From Siphonodentalium dalli (taxonomy: Eukaryota; Mollusca; Scaphopoda; Gadilida; Siphonodentaliidae), in the NCBI GenBank assembly GCA_032622095.1, contig CP136064.1, positions 250,480,484-250,544,483 of the forward strand: a stretch of DNA of 64,000 nt, written 5' to 3'. The position numbers and the translations under genes were made by a program. The notes below the pieces were generated by a model, which saw only the letters and a list, made by a program, of their open reading frames with translations, was not told the origin of the DNA and did not search any database. Below, in pieces: positions 23,152 to 33,383 of the stretch (position 1 is the stretch's first letter; every line of letters begins with the position of its first letter).

Positions 23152-23762
23152 ATACCATGCAAACTGATCCAACGGATGTGTATACTGATCCACCAACGAC
23201 GACAACAACAACCACAACGATGACAACGACTACCACAACATCGTCAACAACAATCACAACATCATCAACAACAGCATCATCAACGACGACAACAACAACA
23301 ACAACAACAGTAATATCGACAATATCCCAAACGTTAACATCTCCATCAACAATTAGGCCTGCATCATCCACAACAACAGCAAACACAAACATAGCGATTA
23401 CAACTGCTGGTTCTACAACTGCCACAACAACCCTGTCTGTTGGGAGCACCACGGGAGCCGTTACTATAAGGCCCAGGATGATGACGCACAAAAAGAAATG
23501 CGGATGTAGATGCGTCCGCGATGGGACTGCCCTACACGACCTCCGTCTTGATAAGCGGAAGTTACAATGTTTTCGCAACTTATTTGTGTCTGTATCAGAC
23601 AGCAGACCATCGGCGAGAGCTATTGGGGGCACGGCCATAACATTCATCAGTTTGGTATTAATCGCACTAGTTATATCCGACACGAACCGGATCATGCGAC
23701 ACATGCACAACATCGACAGCATGATTCACGACAGAGGCTTCATTATTCCCCGCTTGAGTTGA
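23152..23762 (+). CDS. Terminal exon: Thr-rich stalk, Cys cluster, membrane helix, tail
   Basis: Acceptor 'TATACATATAG', phase 1 start, stop codon at 23760-23762; about 202 residues. Order: a short acidic lead (QTDPTDVYTDPP); a ~95-residue Thr/Ser-rich stalk encoded by ACN triplets (mucin-like, probably O-glycosylated); a basic Cys cluster 'KKKCGCRCVR'; a linker with 'SVSDSRPSARAIG'; one hydrophobic segment 'GGTAITFISLVLIALVI'; and a short tail rich in His and Met. This gives a type I single-pass surface protein. The terminal exon of the minus-strand gene has the same plan. I recall this Cys cluster plus 'SA-x-D-x-R-x-S' block from many molluscan proteins, but did not search. The gene name and ligand are unknown. 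Confidence 0.75.
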
Positions 23763-23823
23763 TGTTATTCGTGGGTTTTTCATTATACTAGATATGTTTA
23801 ATCGTCCAACCAAGGTATATGGT

Positions 23824-24069
23824 ACAGTAATGCTCTAATTAATCGACTTCTTAACCACAGCATAATTATGGGTAACTTTTCAGGATTTAGTCGGAAATAT
23901 TGCTTGTTGCCATTAATCGGAAAGCTCTCACCGTTCTGTGTATATTAGAAACCACTCTCACCTAGAGCTTTCTGATGAATGGCAACAAACCATATTTCCG
24001 ACTAAATCCTGAAAAGTTACCCATAATTCTACTGTGGTTAAGAAGTCGATTAATTAGAGCATTACTGTT
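23824..24069. mobile_element. 246-bp palindromic MITE in the 3' region of the plus-strand gene
   Basis: The arms run from 'ACAGTAATGCTCTAATTAAT' to the mirrored 'ATTAATTAGAGCATTACTGT', about 110 bp each with few mismatches, around a centre near 23946. It starts 62 bp after the stop codon, so it may be transcribed as 3' UTR. Confidence 0.85.
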
Positions 24070-26279
24070 TGAAGAACAACAAAAACGGAATGCCGATAAA
24101 CAATACCTATCCTTAGCCATGCGCGGAGAGTTGAGTCTCGATTCTTATTGCTGCATTGTGTTTGGGGGGGGGGGGGGGCGTTGTAGTGGAGTAGCCGAAA
24201 TTATTGGCCGTGGCTAAATTTGACAATTTGGTTTGTCGTGTTCCGCCTATATAGGGACCCACTTGTCGGCGCTTGTCATAGGATTTAACAAACTAGTATA
24301 TGGAAATGTAAATGGCAGATTGACAGGTTGCCAGCCTGGTCCGACCGTTGGCTAACCAGGAGAGGTTCCAACGGTCTGTTGAATGTATTTCAGGAAACGA
24401 CCAGTTCTTTTCATGACTGATGGTCGAGAATTTTGTAAAATTGTTCCCAATTTCAATAACTAATAGCGTGAACTGTGATGCGAACTAATTGAAGGAATTA
24501 TTGGTGTTCTTATTGTATATAAAATATTTTATGTGTGTTCTGCATGTTAATTTGTGTCTTTTCAATAAAGCAATATAAATAATAGGAGTACATCTTTGAC
24601 AAGCTTATTTATATTTCTGCTAACATGAGCAAGTAGATGTTCAATTTAAAATTAAAATTTGCCTGACGAGGGATGTGAAAATGTAAACAAATTATTAGTG
24701 GATACAACCCTCAGTTTCAAATTTTGTTTCTCTGTAGCACCGAAATCCGACCGCTCCTACCAAAACTTCACCAAATCCATTGCATGCGTTACTTGCATAA
24801 ACATTACTGAAGTCTGTCATGGAATAGTAGTCGTTACATTTTTTTTATATAAAGGTTCCATTTCTTCCCAAACTTTCTTAAACATGAGTCACATTGTCTC
24901 CGGCGGCAGGCACATTGCGCACTGGTCTTTTTAAGTCTGTAATTGAAGCGATACAGTAATAGCGAAGCATGATTCACTTGTATCTACATGTATATCTGTC
25001 AAGTCTTATCATACGTCGATCTGGAGAGATTTGTTACTGTACAGAGAAAACATAAAGCACGCATCTATATAAGGCTCTCTGCGTAGCAACCATCATCTCC
25101 GGAACGAGACATGACAACAACACAGTATAGACAAGTCGAAATTCCTTCTGTTTCCTGTTTAGAGATACTGTTGCCGGTAGGATATCTCTCATGCAAATGA
25201 CCGTGGAAGTCGTGCTATGTTAGAACTGATATGTGATGAGAAAAACTATACTTAAACGGTCACGGCTTATGCGAGCTTCCAAGTATATGACCATTTTATG
25301 GTTTCACAATTATTGAATATCTGTGTTTTATTCAACATCTAATATTCTATATAATCATGCCCGTTCCTTCAAATACGGTGTCTAGACTTCTTTAATCCCA
25401 CCAGTGTTACTTGACAATATACCACTACCCACCATCTACAATTCAGCCTTATGACAGACAAAGAATTCAGTATAGAATATCCCAGAGCTGTCGCCGGGTA
25501 TTTGGTATAATAATTATATGGCCGAATACCCGATAGCGAGGGGAATATCCATCTTAAACCACCGCTATACCTGAAATAAATCCAGATACCTCGCGTCCAA
25601 TACCACTAGATTAAAAAAAAAATGTTCGATCATAGAGGGCAGGGGACGTGTGTATGTCACGTTTTGCGCTGCATGTACATTCATGCAAAAATAGAATCAT
25701 AACCATTAAATTGTAATTGCTTTATTATCTGGTCCAATTAATAACATGAATGGATATTGAGAAAACGAAATTATATACAAAAGATAGACAGAATGACGAA
25801 AAGCATTTATATACAAAATATACAGTGAACAATTAGACAAAGCTACAAATTTGCCTGGTCTGGCTTATCGATGGCCGTATTACAATCTGATACCGACATG
25901 ATTTTTCCAAGCCATGCATGAACTCTCACTCAGTGGTCGTTAATCAGCGATAATGAATGACCGTCAATTTATTCAGCTCAGGGACGAGTACATGCTCTTG
26001 TAGGAATTATTGAATATCACGTGGAATGTATTTCGTCAGATTGCATTGAAAAAGTCATGTACAATCGGGAGAAAACGGAAATGTGGGGATAATTCCATCC
26101 TACAGAACTGCGAACAAAGCTGCAAGTGCATGGTGAGCAAAGTTATATTAAATGCCAAAAAACTTTCAACTCTCTTTAATTTTGTAAGAAAATAATTTAT
26201 TGATAGTTGGTACATTATGACAATCATAATACTTTGAACAATATCTGATAGACTAATACACATATTTGCCGTGTAGTAT
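24070..26279. other. Region between the convergent genes, left part
   Basis: It contains a poly-G run (24163-24178), a possible AATAAA for the plus-strand gene (24564-24569) and a short inverted repeat around 25483-25548 (GAATATCCC and GGGTATT mirrored). Frames of 60-91 codons show no domain. No other gene was recognised. Confidence 0.45.
24564..24569 (+). promoter_or_regulatory. Candidate polyadenylation signal of the plus-strand gene
   Basis: 'TTTTCAATAAAGCAATAT' lies ~800 bp after the stop codon at 23762 in otherwise gene-free DNA. The hexamer is common by chance in AT-rich DNA, so this is only a candidate. Confidence 0.25.
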
Positions 26280-26531
26280 ACCAAGAAAGCCAAAGTCATT
26301 GGACAAGTTCACGAAGATAGAATGTGTAAATTATGTAACAATGGCCTTGGAGACGAATACAACGTTATTTTGAAGTGCACCAAACTTGCTGATCTCAGGA
26401 AAAAGTACATTAAACCATATTATTACACCCAACCCAATGCATTGAAACTTCACAGCCTTTTCAAAACAAGCAATAGGAAAACCCTTATGAAACTATCGAT
26501 ATTTATCCGCGAAGCCCTCTTTCAGATATGA
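26280..26531 (+). pseudogene. LINE reverse transcriptase C-terminal remnant
   Basis: The 84-codon frame reads 'VHEDRMCKLCNNGLGDEYN' then 'KCTKLADLRKKYI', and ends at 26531. The CxxC, G-x-x-D-E-Y-N and C-x5-LR order is the CCHC-like zinc block at the end of many non-LTR retrotransposon ORFs ('lC ... dE.H.l..C ... R'). The usual His is Asn here. The upstream RT domain is missing, so this is a 5'-truncated copy. Confidence 0.65.
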
Positions 26532-27954
26532 GCCCCTGAGGCATTAATCTATGTCCCCACCCCATAGAGACACCTTGTATAAAAGTGACGAAGGAAATAC
26601 CCATACATAATATAATGACATAATTTGCACTCTATATGATTAACAATGTGTATGATTATTATCCAAAGCCCCATCCCCACCCAACCCGACCACACCCGAT
26701 AACACAAAATAACTAATAAGACAATTATACTGAGATATATACTCGGAACATGTCACATTCAATTATATTCGCGTATATGCATAAGTTATATGTTTAATTC
26801 CTTTTGTTCATGCTCATATATCCTGTCGATGAAAAGAGTAATAAATCTATCATGGCGCCAGGGTGGTTGGGTGTCATTCCCTCCTCCCCCAATGATCGTC
26901 ACGTTTTCAACAGTTGGATATCTCATGTTTAAATCAACATTAAATTTAGTTAGAAACATCAGGCCACAATCAGGTTGACACTGTTTTGATAGTTTTATCA
27001 ACAATTATCTTGTGTGAGATTAGTTGTTTTTATACAAAAAGCTATATTTCCCCAATAGATGACAAATTTATGTTAGGACTGACATCGGCATCATTTGGAT
27101 ACGTTCTATATAGCCACATAGGGGTTAATTTATCATGTTGAAAATTTGTGGTACAAGTTGGACAATTTTGTCACCACGGGGGCGATGTGAAATTAAATTT
27201 AGACTGGTTCAAGGGGGACAGTAGTTGAAAATTAGAAGTTGGATACCACCAATGGAGGCCCTCAAACCGCGTCACTGAAACCACATGAATTCATCAGCTG
27301 TTACTCAGAGTAGGTGTTTGCGCCATTCTGTGTCGGTCGAACATAACTTTTGTGGTACAACTGTTAAATCTATGGTATACTGATCTATACTGCATGTGGT
27401 ATATAGTGCAGTACGCTCTATTGTAATTTTTGCATTATAACATTTAAATTCATGATGCACAGGGGTGTGTCGTTAAAATGAGTAAAATATCAATTAACAA
27501 ATAAATAATTTTAATAGAAGCGCGTCAGTTTAAAAACCGCTTTGATATACATAGGTATGTGTTTGTATAGCGTAACGGTTTTTAAAGTGGTACCTTCGTT
27601 TTAAATTTATATATTTTTTAATTTATATTTTACTTGTTTTAACGATACGATCCCGTGCTGCGGTGTGGGGAAGTATGTAGTGTACTGTTTATTTCACAGT
27701 ATATTACTGATATGCTTGTTTTTGACCATAAAATTTACAGCTGCTTGTTTTTGATCATAAAATTTACAGCTTATATTTTACAACGAAGAATGAAAAACAT
27801 GGGATGGCATGGGATTGTCTTCGAAATCCAATTTGGTCATGTGAAAATGTGGTGAATTGTGTGGGGACCATCGTATTTCCGACAGTCTGACAAATTTTAC
27901 TCCACATGCAGCGACAAGCATACTATTATCCCAATTAGGTGACCCATAGTGCCT
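26532..27954. other. AT-rich intergenic DNA
   Basis: No gene was recognised. A short direct duplication ('CTGCTTGTTTTTGA.CATAAAATTTACAG') occurs around 27714-27770. 'ACCGCTTTGATATACATAGG' near 27536 and 'AACGGTTTTTAAAGTGG' near 27572 form a weak inverted pair. Confidence 0.4.
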
Positions 27955-28110
27955 AATCAGATACACCGGAGTACTTAGACAGGTACTCAGCAATTCCTGC
28001 CCATGTACTTTATGGAGTACCTGCGTAGGTACTCCCGAGTACATGAACAGGTTGTCCACATAGTACCTGGATAGTTGGTACTCCAGAGTACCCGTACAGG
28101 GTATTTGAAG
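27955..28110. repeat. Cluster of GTACTC/GAGTAC words
   Basis: Within ~155 bp the six-base words GGAGTAC, GGTACTC, GAGTACC and GTACTCC recur about eight times in both orientations. Some face each other as small palindromes ('GGTACTCCCGAGTAC', 'GGTACTCCAGAGTACC'). Spacing is irregular. It has no coding capacity. Confidence 0.55.
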
Positions 28111-28584
28111 TTGGCAAAAAGATGGGAAGCAGATACCTATGGGAACTGTTTTTTATGCACTTGCTTCTGATCATGCTGCTGCCATTCCACTGTTTTGTGT
28201 TGTATTAATATGTTGGAATATGATATATAGTAATTGCTGGAAAGAACCAGGCTGATGCAATTTTTCATATCCTGTTTAGTTACTCATTTGAGGGTGGGTC
28301 ACAAAAAGTTGGCCTGGGGAAAAAAAATATCCCGACGGTGGGGGTGAGTGGTAAGTAAGCGGACATTTTTTTTCCGGCCCTGTGTCTGTAACAATATCGT
28401 TTGCAGTACCATTCCTTTATTCGTATCGTTGAGATCCACCACCACAACTGTGTTCCTATATTATTGCAGTGATGTAGAAAACTATTCATTATGTGATGTC
28501 ATTTTCACAAAGTTCGATCATTTCCCGAATCACCAGGTACCACGAATCGTTCGTGCTGAAGCAGGGTCGTGGTGAATGGGTTTC

Positions 28585-28860
28585 TGTTTTGGTATCCCAT
28601 CCTTGAAGCAAACAAAAATTTCGAGAAATTCCATATGGTTGCTATATTCCAACTGGTACATCAATCTTTTCAACAGTTGGAAATTTCTAACCTCCCATGG
28701 TTCACAAATTTGTCTAAAAACCAAATATTTACACTAAATTCTGGTTGGAATATCACACTATCAGAACAAATTCAACCTGCTTTTAGTCTGAAATTTCTAA
28801 CTAATGTTGTGTAAGGTATAACATTTTGGCCAACGTTGTGGGGATACACCCACAGACTAC
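28585..28860 (+). repeat. Dispersed repeat with 'CAGTTGGAAATTTCTAAC' and 'TGGTTGGAATATC'
   Basis: The words 'TTTTCAACAGTTGGAAATTT', 'TGGTTGGAATATCA' and 'TCTGAAATTTCTAACTAAT' reappear in the same order at 41490-41610 and 56128-56205, and on the other strand near 50240-50330. It is an old dispersed element with no recognisable coding part. Confidence 0.55.
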
Positions 28861-28903
28861 ATGCCGCCACGTCATGAGCTCGATTGGGAATTGTATGTCG
28901 TTT

Positions 28904-29744
28904 CTAGTTGCCCCGGATAAGTGCCTTTGCCCACAGAACCACAGATAATATATCAGACATGGCCATCAATCCGATTACAGTTATGATACCAGCACAGCAA
29001 GCAATCCCGGTGCCCACGGACATGGGAGTGTTGTATGTTGCACTGATTTTCCGGCGCTCTTGTTTCGACAGTCTCGCCTTAGGTAGAATTAACTCACTTC
29101 TCATTTGTTGGATTAATTCTTCGAGTATTTCTACTTTGTTGAGGTCGGGTTTGCCGTCGACATATTTCGCACATCTGAATCGACACAATTTGACCCGAGG
29201 AAAATTGTTCCTTCTGTCGGACGTGGTAGTTATCATTGTTGAGCTAGTAGTACGAGTAGTGGTAATTGCCATTGATGTGGTCATCGCTGGTGTCGTCGTA
29301 GTAGTAGTTGTTGTTGTTGATGTTGTAGTAGTAGTGGTAGTAGTAGTAGTAGTAGTAGAAGTGGTAGTAGTGGTAGTAGTAGCAGTGGTAGTAGTAGTTG
29401 TAGTAGTGGTGGTAGCAGTGGTAGTAGTAGTAGTGGTGGGGGTAGTAGTAGTAGTGGTAGTAGTAGTAGTAGTAGTAGTGGTAGTAGTAGTGGTAGTAGT
29501 AGTGGTAGTAGTAGTGGTAGTAGTAGTAGTGGTAGTAGTAGAAGTAGTAGAAGTGGTAGTAGTGGTAGTAGCAGTGGTAGTGGAAGTAGTAGTAGTAGAA
29601 GTAGTTGTATTAGTAGTGGTAGTAGTAGCAGTGGTAGTGGTAGTAGTAGTAGTAGTAGTAGTTGTAGTAGTGGTGGTAGCAGTAGTAGTGGTAGTAGTAG
29701 TAGTGGTGGTGGTGGTGGTAGTAGTAGTGGTGGTAGCAGTAGTG

Positions 29745-29776
<32 letters not shown>

Positions 29777-30303
29777 GGTGGTAGTAGTAGTAGTAGTGGT
29801 AGTAGTAGTAGTGGTAGTAGTAGGAGTAGTAGTGGTAGTAGTAGTAGTAGTGGTGGTAGTAGTAGTATCAGTGGTAGTGGACGTAGTAGTAGTAGAAGTA
29901 GTAGTTGTAGTATTGGTGGTAGTAGTGGTAGTAGTAGTAGTAGTAGTGGTGGTGGTGGTGGTGGTAGTAGTAGTGGTAGTGGTAGTAGTAGTAGTGGTAG
30001 TAGTAGTAGTGGTAGTAGTAGTGGTAGTAGTAGGAGTAGTAGTAGTGGTAGTAGTAGTGGTAGTAGTAGTAGTAGTAGTAGGAGTAGTAGTAGTAGTAGT
30101 GGTAGTAGTAGTAGTGGTAGTAGTAGTGGTAGTAGTAGTGGTAGTAGTAGTAGTGGTGGTAGTAGTAGTGGTAGTAGTTGTTGTTGTCGTCGTCATCGTT
30201 GTTGTTGTTGTTGTTGAAGTAGTGGTTGTTGTTGTTGTCGTTGTTGTTGTCGTCGTCGTTGTTGAAGTAGGTGTTGTCGTCAAAGTTGAAAGATCAGACG
30301 ACA
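28904..30303 (-). CDS. Terminal exon: long Thr stalk, membrane helix and tail (minus-strand lectin gene)
   Basis: Acceptor 'ATATATTTCTACAG' at 30304-30317, phase 1 start, stop codon TAG at 28904-28906; about 465 residues. Roughly 355 are Thr with scattered Pro, Ser, Ala and Asn, encoded by an ACN microsatellite: a mucin-like stalk. A 104-residue end follows: basic 'DRRNNFPRVKLCRFRCAK' with C-x3-C, an amphipathic segment 'KVEILEELIQQMRSEL', 'LSKQERRKISATYN', a hydrophobic helix 'IACCAGIITVIGLMAM', and a short tail 'LWAKALIRGN'. The plan matches the exon at 23152-23762, so these are paralogues. It joins in frame to the PAN-like exon at 42477. A possible AATAAA (minus strand) lies at 28416-28421. 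The Val-rich frame on the other strand is an artefact of the repeat. Confidence 0.75.
29291..30288. repeat. ~1-kb imperfect trinucleotide microsatellite (GTA/GTG/GTT; ACN on the coding strand)
   Basis: It is almost wholly GTN triplets on the plus strand, broken by rare variants (GCA, GAA, GGA, ATC) that give the occasional Ala, Ser, Pro and Asp in the stalk. The frame is kept across all ~330 triplets, which argues for selection on the minus-strand reading, since indels that are not multiples of three would destroy the tail. Confidence 0.9.
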
Positions 30304-30912
30304 CTGTAGAAATATATTACTATGTTACCGTAACAATTCCAACATTATTATCGGGAAACAAATTATATACTGCAGTGACTCCATACAGTTTGACTAAATC
30401 TGACTGCTGATATTTTCCTGTTCTAGTAAGTATTTTATTCAGTGCAATGCATTCCGGCTAAGTTATCCGGCATATTCATTCAGTGTGATGCATTCCGGTG
30501 GCGTGCATTCAGTAATAAATTACCCTCTATTACATTTATCATTAACGAATTGTTATACGTTGTGATGGGGATCGCTGTAAACTATTGTTTTGGCTTGGCT
30601 AGCAATGTTTGTCTAGCAAAAGTAACCGGTAATCGGTAATGCCAATAAGGAGTTCGTCGCAACAGCGCACCAAGGCGAATCGATAATGACCTTTGCTTTT
30701 CTATTAGTTGTGACTACGGCTGCTTTGAATATTGTTTGTTTTACATTAAAGTTTTTTTCAAGTATAAGAACTAATAACCATCTATTTTAAGGTTTTTATA
30801 TTAGAAACGCATGATCAAACCGATTTATCACTTTTTATCAGAGGTGACGCCACAAGGATCACCGACCAGCAGTCACCAAACACCAACAAAACAAAAAAAA
30901 CACTGCCATTTT
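30304..30912. other. Intronic DNA next to the terminal exon
   Basis: A short duplication 'ATTCAGTGYRATGCATTCCGG' occurs at about 30439 and 30479. Nothing else was recognised. Confidence 0.4.
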
Positions 30913-30942
30913 CTATGGGAGGCCCTTTTCACATTTATTATT

Positions 30943-31158
30943 TATTTGCGCTTAGGCACAAATAGTTTACTTAAGTGTAAATCATTTGCGCTTAAGCCCA
31001 AATCATTAAATCATTTACAATTAAGCACTAACGATTTGGGCTTAAGCGCAAATATGTGTGTATTAATTTATTTGCGCTTAAGTGCAACTTTGCAAGTGAT
31101 TTGAGCTTAAGTTTAAATGATTTGCGCTTAAGCGCAAATGATTTACGCTTAAGCATAG
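30943..31158. repeat. Nine copies of a palindrome like ATTTGCGCTTAAGCGCAAAT
   Basis: The consensus is fully symmetrical. Exact or near-exact copies lie at about 30943, 30986, 31031, 31065, 31098, 31119 and 31139, with weaker ones between (30968, 31013). Spacing is 20-40 bp. Each could fold into a 10-bp stem. Confidence 0.75.
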
Positions 31159-31670
31159 ATAGAGGTTATTATTATATGCTTCCCCATTAAATAGTGGGAA
31201 ATTGCCGTGGCGTAGAGCGTTATATCCATCGCCTGGACCGACTCGATGGATAACACTGACCGACTCGATGGATAACACAATAGTATTACTTTTTCGGAGC
31301 ACTTCCGGTTTATAGCGGCGAATCACATTAAGTTTCAAAGCGTATCAATAACAGCCGGACTATTGTTTTAATTATTGATTTTCACGGTTCATAAACTGTT
31401 ATTTAATTGTTATAATGTTAACTCATTTGTTTTAATATATTCTTATCACTAAATTATGTATACATTAATTTTCTCGCATCATTTCAGAATAAAAAAATGG
31501 GGACTATTTCTTATGGCGGCTATGCTCGATATTTGTCATTCAGTGGTGAGCAAATCAATTGATGGAATGTAAACAAAATGCAAATGTCGAAGCTTTCTAA
31601 CAATTTGAAGTGAACTGTAGGACAAAAATAGCAGTTTTGGTGCGGTTTATAGCGCATATAATAAAAAGAA

Positions 31671-31826
31671 AACCTACGGGTTTGGTTGAATACCCGGATT
31701 ATCTCATTCGTGGGTGCAAGGAAGTACAGAATTTCCACTCGCGGCTTGCAGCCGCTCGTGGAAATTCTGTACTTCCTTGCACCCACTCATGAGATAATTC
31801 GGGTATTCAACCAAAACTCGTAGGTA
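31671..31826. repeat. Near-perfect hairpin, ~75-bp arms
   Basis: 'CCTACGGGTTTGGTTGAATA' starts the left arm. The centre is 'GCGGCTTGCAGCCGC', and the right arm is the reverse complement with very few mismatches. It is nested inside the TIR element. Confidence 0.85.
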
Positions 31827-32140
31827 TTCTCTATTTATTAAGCATAAATAAATAATAAATGTGAAAAGGGCCTCCCATAATTTTCAGGGCCACCTAGTCT
31901 TTTCTAAAGATTGACTCTGCATATTGCTTCATATCTAAGAATCTTCTTGTAAGATTCGCACTTCCATTGCCAGTCCACGCCCCTCAATTAGCACATAGAT
32001 AAATGAAAATATGCCCCCCGCCCAAATGGGAGATTGCAATGAATGTCCGGCTAGGGTGGCTATATAAGGCATATAACATTTTAACTTTTATGTGAGATCG
32101 CATTGAATGAATATGGGATGCCAAATTGACATTTAATAAA

Positions 32141-32312
32141 TAATTTAGCTTAAACGCAATAAGGAATCCCTTATTGCGCTAAGGAATTTTCTTATTACGC
32201 TTAAGCGAAATTAGATCTTCCCTTATTGCGCTTAAGCTCAATAAGAACATTCCTTATTGCGCTTAAGCGCAATTACATCCTTATTGCGCTTAAACGCAAT
32301 TAATATCTCCCT
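32141..32312. repeat. Six copies of a palindrome like CCTTATTGCGCTTAAGCGCAAT
   Basis: It shares the core GCGCTTAAGCGC with the cluster at 30943 but has different flanks (TTATT..AATAA in place of ATTT..AAAT). Copies start at about 32144, 32170, 32190, 32219, 32251 and 32279. This cluster lies outside the TIR element, ~260 bp to its right. Confidence 0.7.
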
Positions 32313-33383
32313 CATGAATTATCCTATATGTGCCTGTTAACAGGGGTAGCTATTGATTGAGTAGCTGTTATGGTATCTGAATAGGCTTACATATATGTAC
32401 ATACTGGATGTGGACAGTCATCATGTGACCAATAAACTCCACCCATTGCACCATAGACTACACCATTTGAATTATAGGGAGTTTATCAAGATATATTTAA
32501 TATATGGAAGCGATAGATTATGTTTAATGTCTATACGCTCAGTTTGTGTTTGCTGGCCGGGACAAACATTGTCTGACTGAAAAATTATCTCCCTGGGAAA
32601 CTCTCTTCCATGAAGAGATTTATTTAATCAATAGTAATTCCTGGTTAGAGATACTTGAGAGCAGCTACTTTTGCTAGACAATCATTGCGCGACGGAAAAT
32701 TATCTCCCTTGAGAAAACTCTCTTCCAGGAATAGATAGCATTCGTCAATATAGTGCTTCCCAGTTACAGATACCTGGTTGCAGATACTTTTGCTAGACAA
32801 ACATTAGATATTCTGCATTGTTTTGGGGGAAAACTGACTTGTACAGTGGTGGAATAATAATAAGACTGTCTGAGTTCGGTTTTTTATGTCAAACGGACAA
32901 GTTCTACAGCAGCGAAAACCGACTGATTTGGTGTTATTGTTGGACTAAATCGTGGTAGCTGGGTTGTATTCGAGGTGGCATATTCGAGTAGCCTGCTAAG
33001 ACTTGGTGATTCGACTCGAGTGTTGATGTTGAAATTGACAGTGTATCAAAACACAGATACATGTATGCAAACAAGAGGATACAAGCACCAGAGAGCTTTG
33101 ATGTCAACCACTATAGTGACAATAATATCAACAACAATGTTGATATTAGAATGTTGACTGTTGACAGTATTGTTTTTAACTTGACCTGTTTAATCCAGTT
33201 GACAGTGTTCTGTTTGTTTCAAAGCACAGACATTTACACAAGAGGATAATCGCACCAGAGTAATACTGACCGGTGCATCATGTTCACATAAATTTTCATC
33301 GAAACGCATGGATATGAGAATATTGTCGCCATTCGCCCACTTTAGTAGAGCGGACAAACTCAAAAAGCTCACTAGAAGTAGGA
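32313..33383. repeat. Intronic DNA with imperfect ~116-130-bp and ~180-bp duplications
   Basis: 'AAAATTATCTCCCT' plus 'AAACTCTCTTCCA' occurs near 32580 and 32696. 'TACTTTTGCTAGACAA' occurs near 32667 and 32796. 'ACAAGAGGATA' plus 'CACCAGAG' occurs near 33071 and 33238. No gene was recognised. Confidence 0.5.

Larger units (their letters stand above)
30914..31880. mobile_element. ~970-bp TIR element with an inner hairpin
   Basis: The left end 'TATGGGAGGCCCTTTTCACA' continuing to 'TTATTTATTTGCGCTTA' is mirrored at the right end (31839-31880) over about 40 bp with one or two mismatches. Inside are a cluster of GCGCTTAAGCGC-like palindromes (30943-31158) and a separate near-perfect hairpin (31671-31826). 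It has no transposase, so it is a non-autonomous DNA transposon, perhaps a composite. Confidence 0.7.

Noticed and set aside
23157-23722. Val-rich 195-codon frame opposite the plus-strand terminal exon
   Set aside because: Reverse reading of the Thr stalk; the plus strand has the membrane segment, acceptor and stop.
28908-30410. 500-codon Val-rich frame on the plus strand
   Set aside because: It is the reverse reading of the Thr microsatellite. The minus strand has a proper acceptor, a membrane segment and a stop; the plus frame has no plausible domain.
30943-32312. Regularly spaced short palindromes that look like a CRISPR array
   Set aside because: Eukaryotic context, irregular spacing, repeats that vary and no cas genes. 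These are palindrome clusters.
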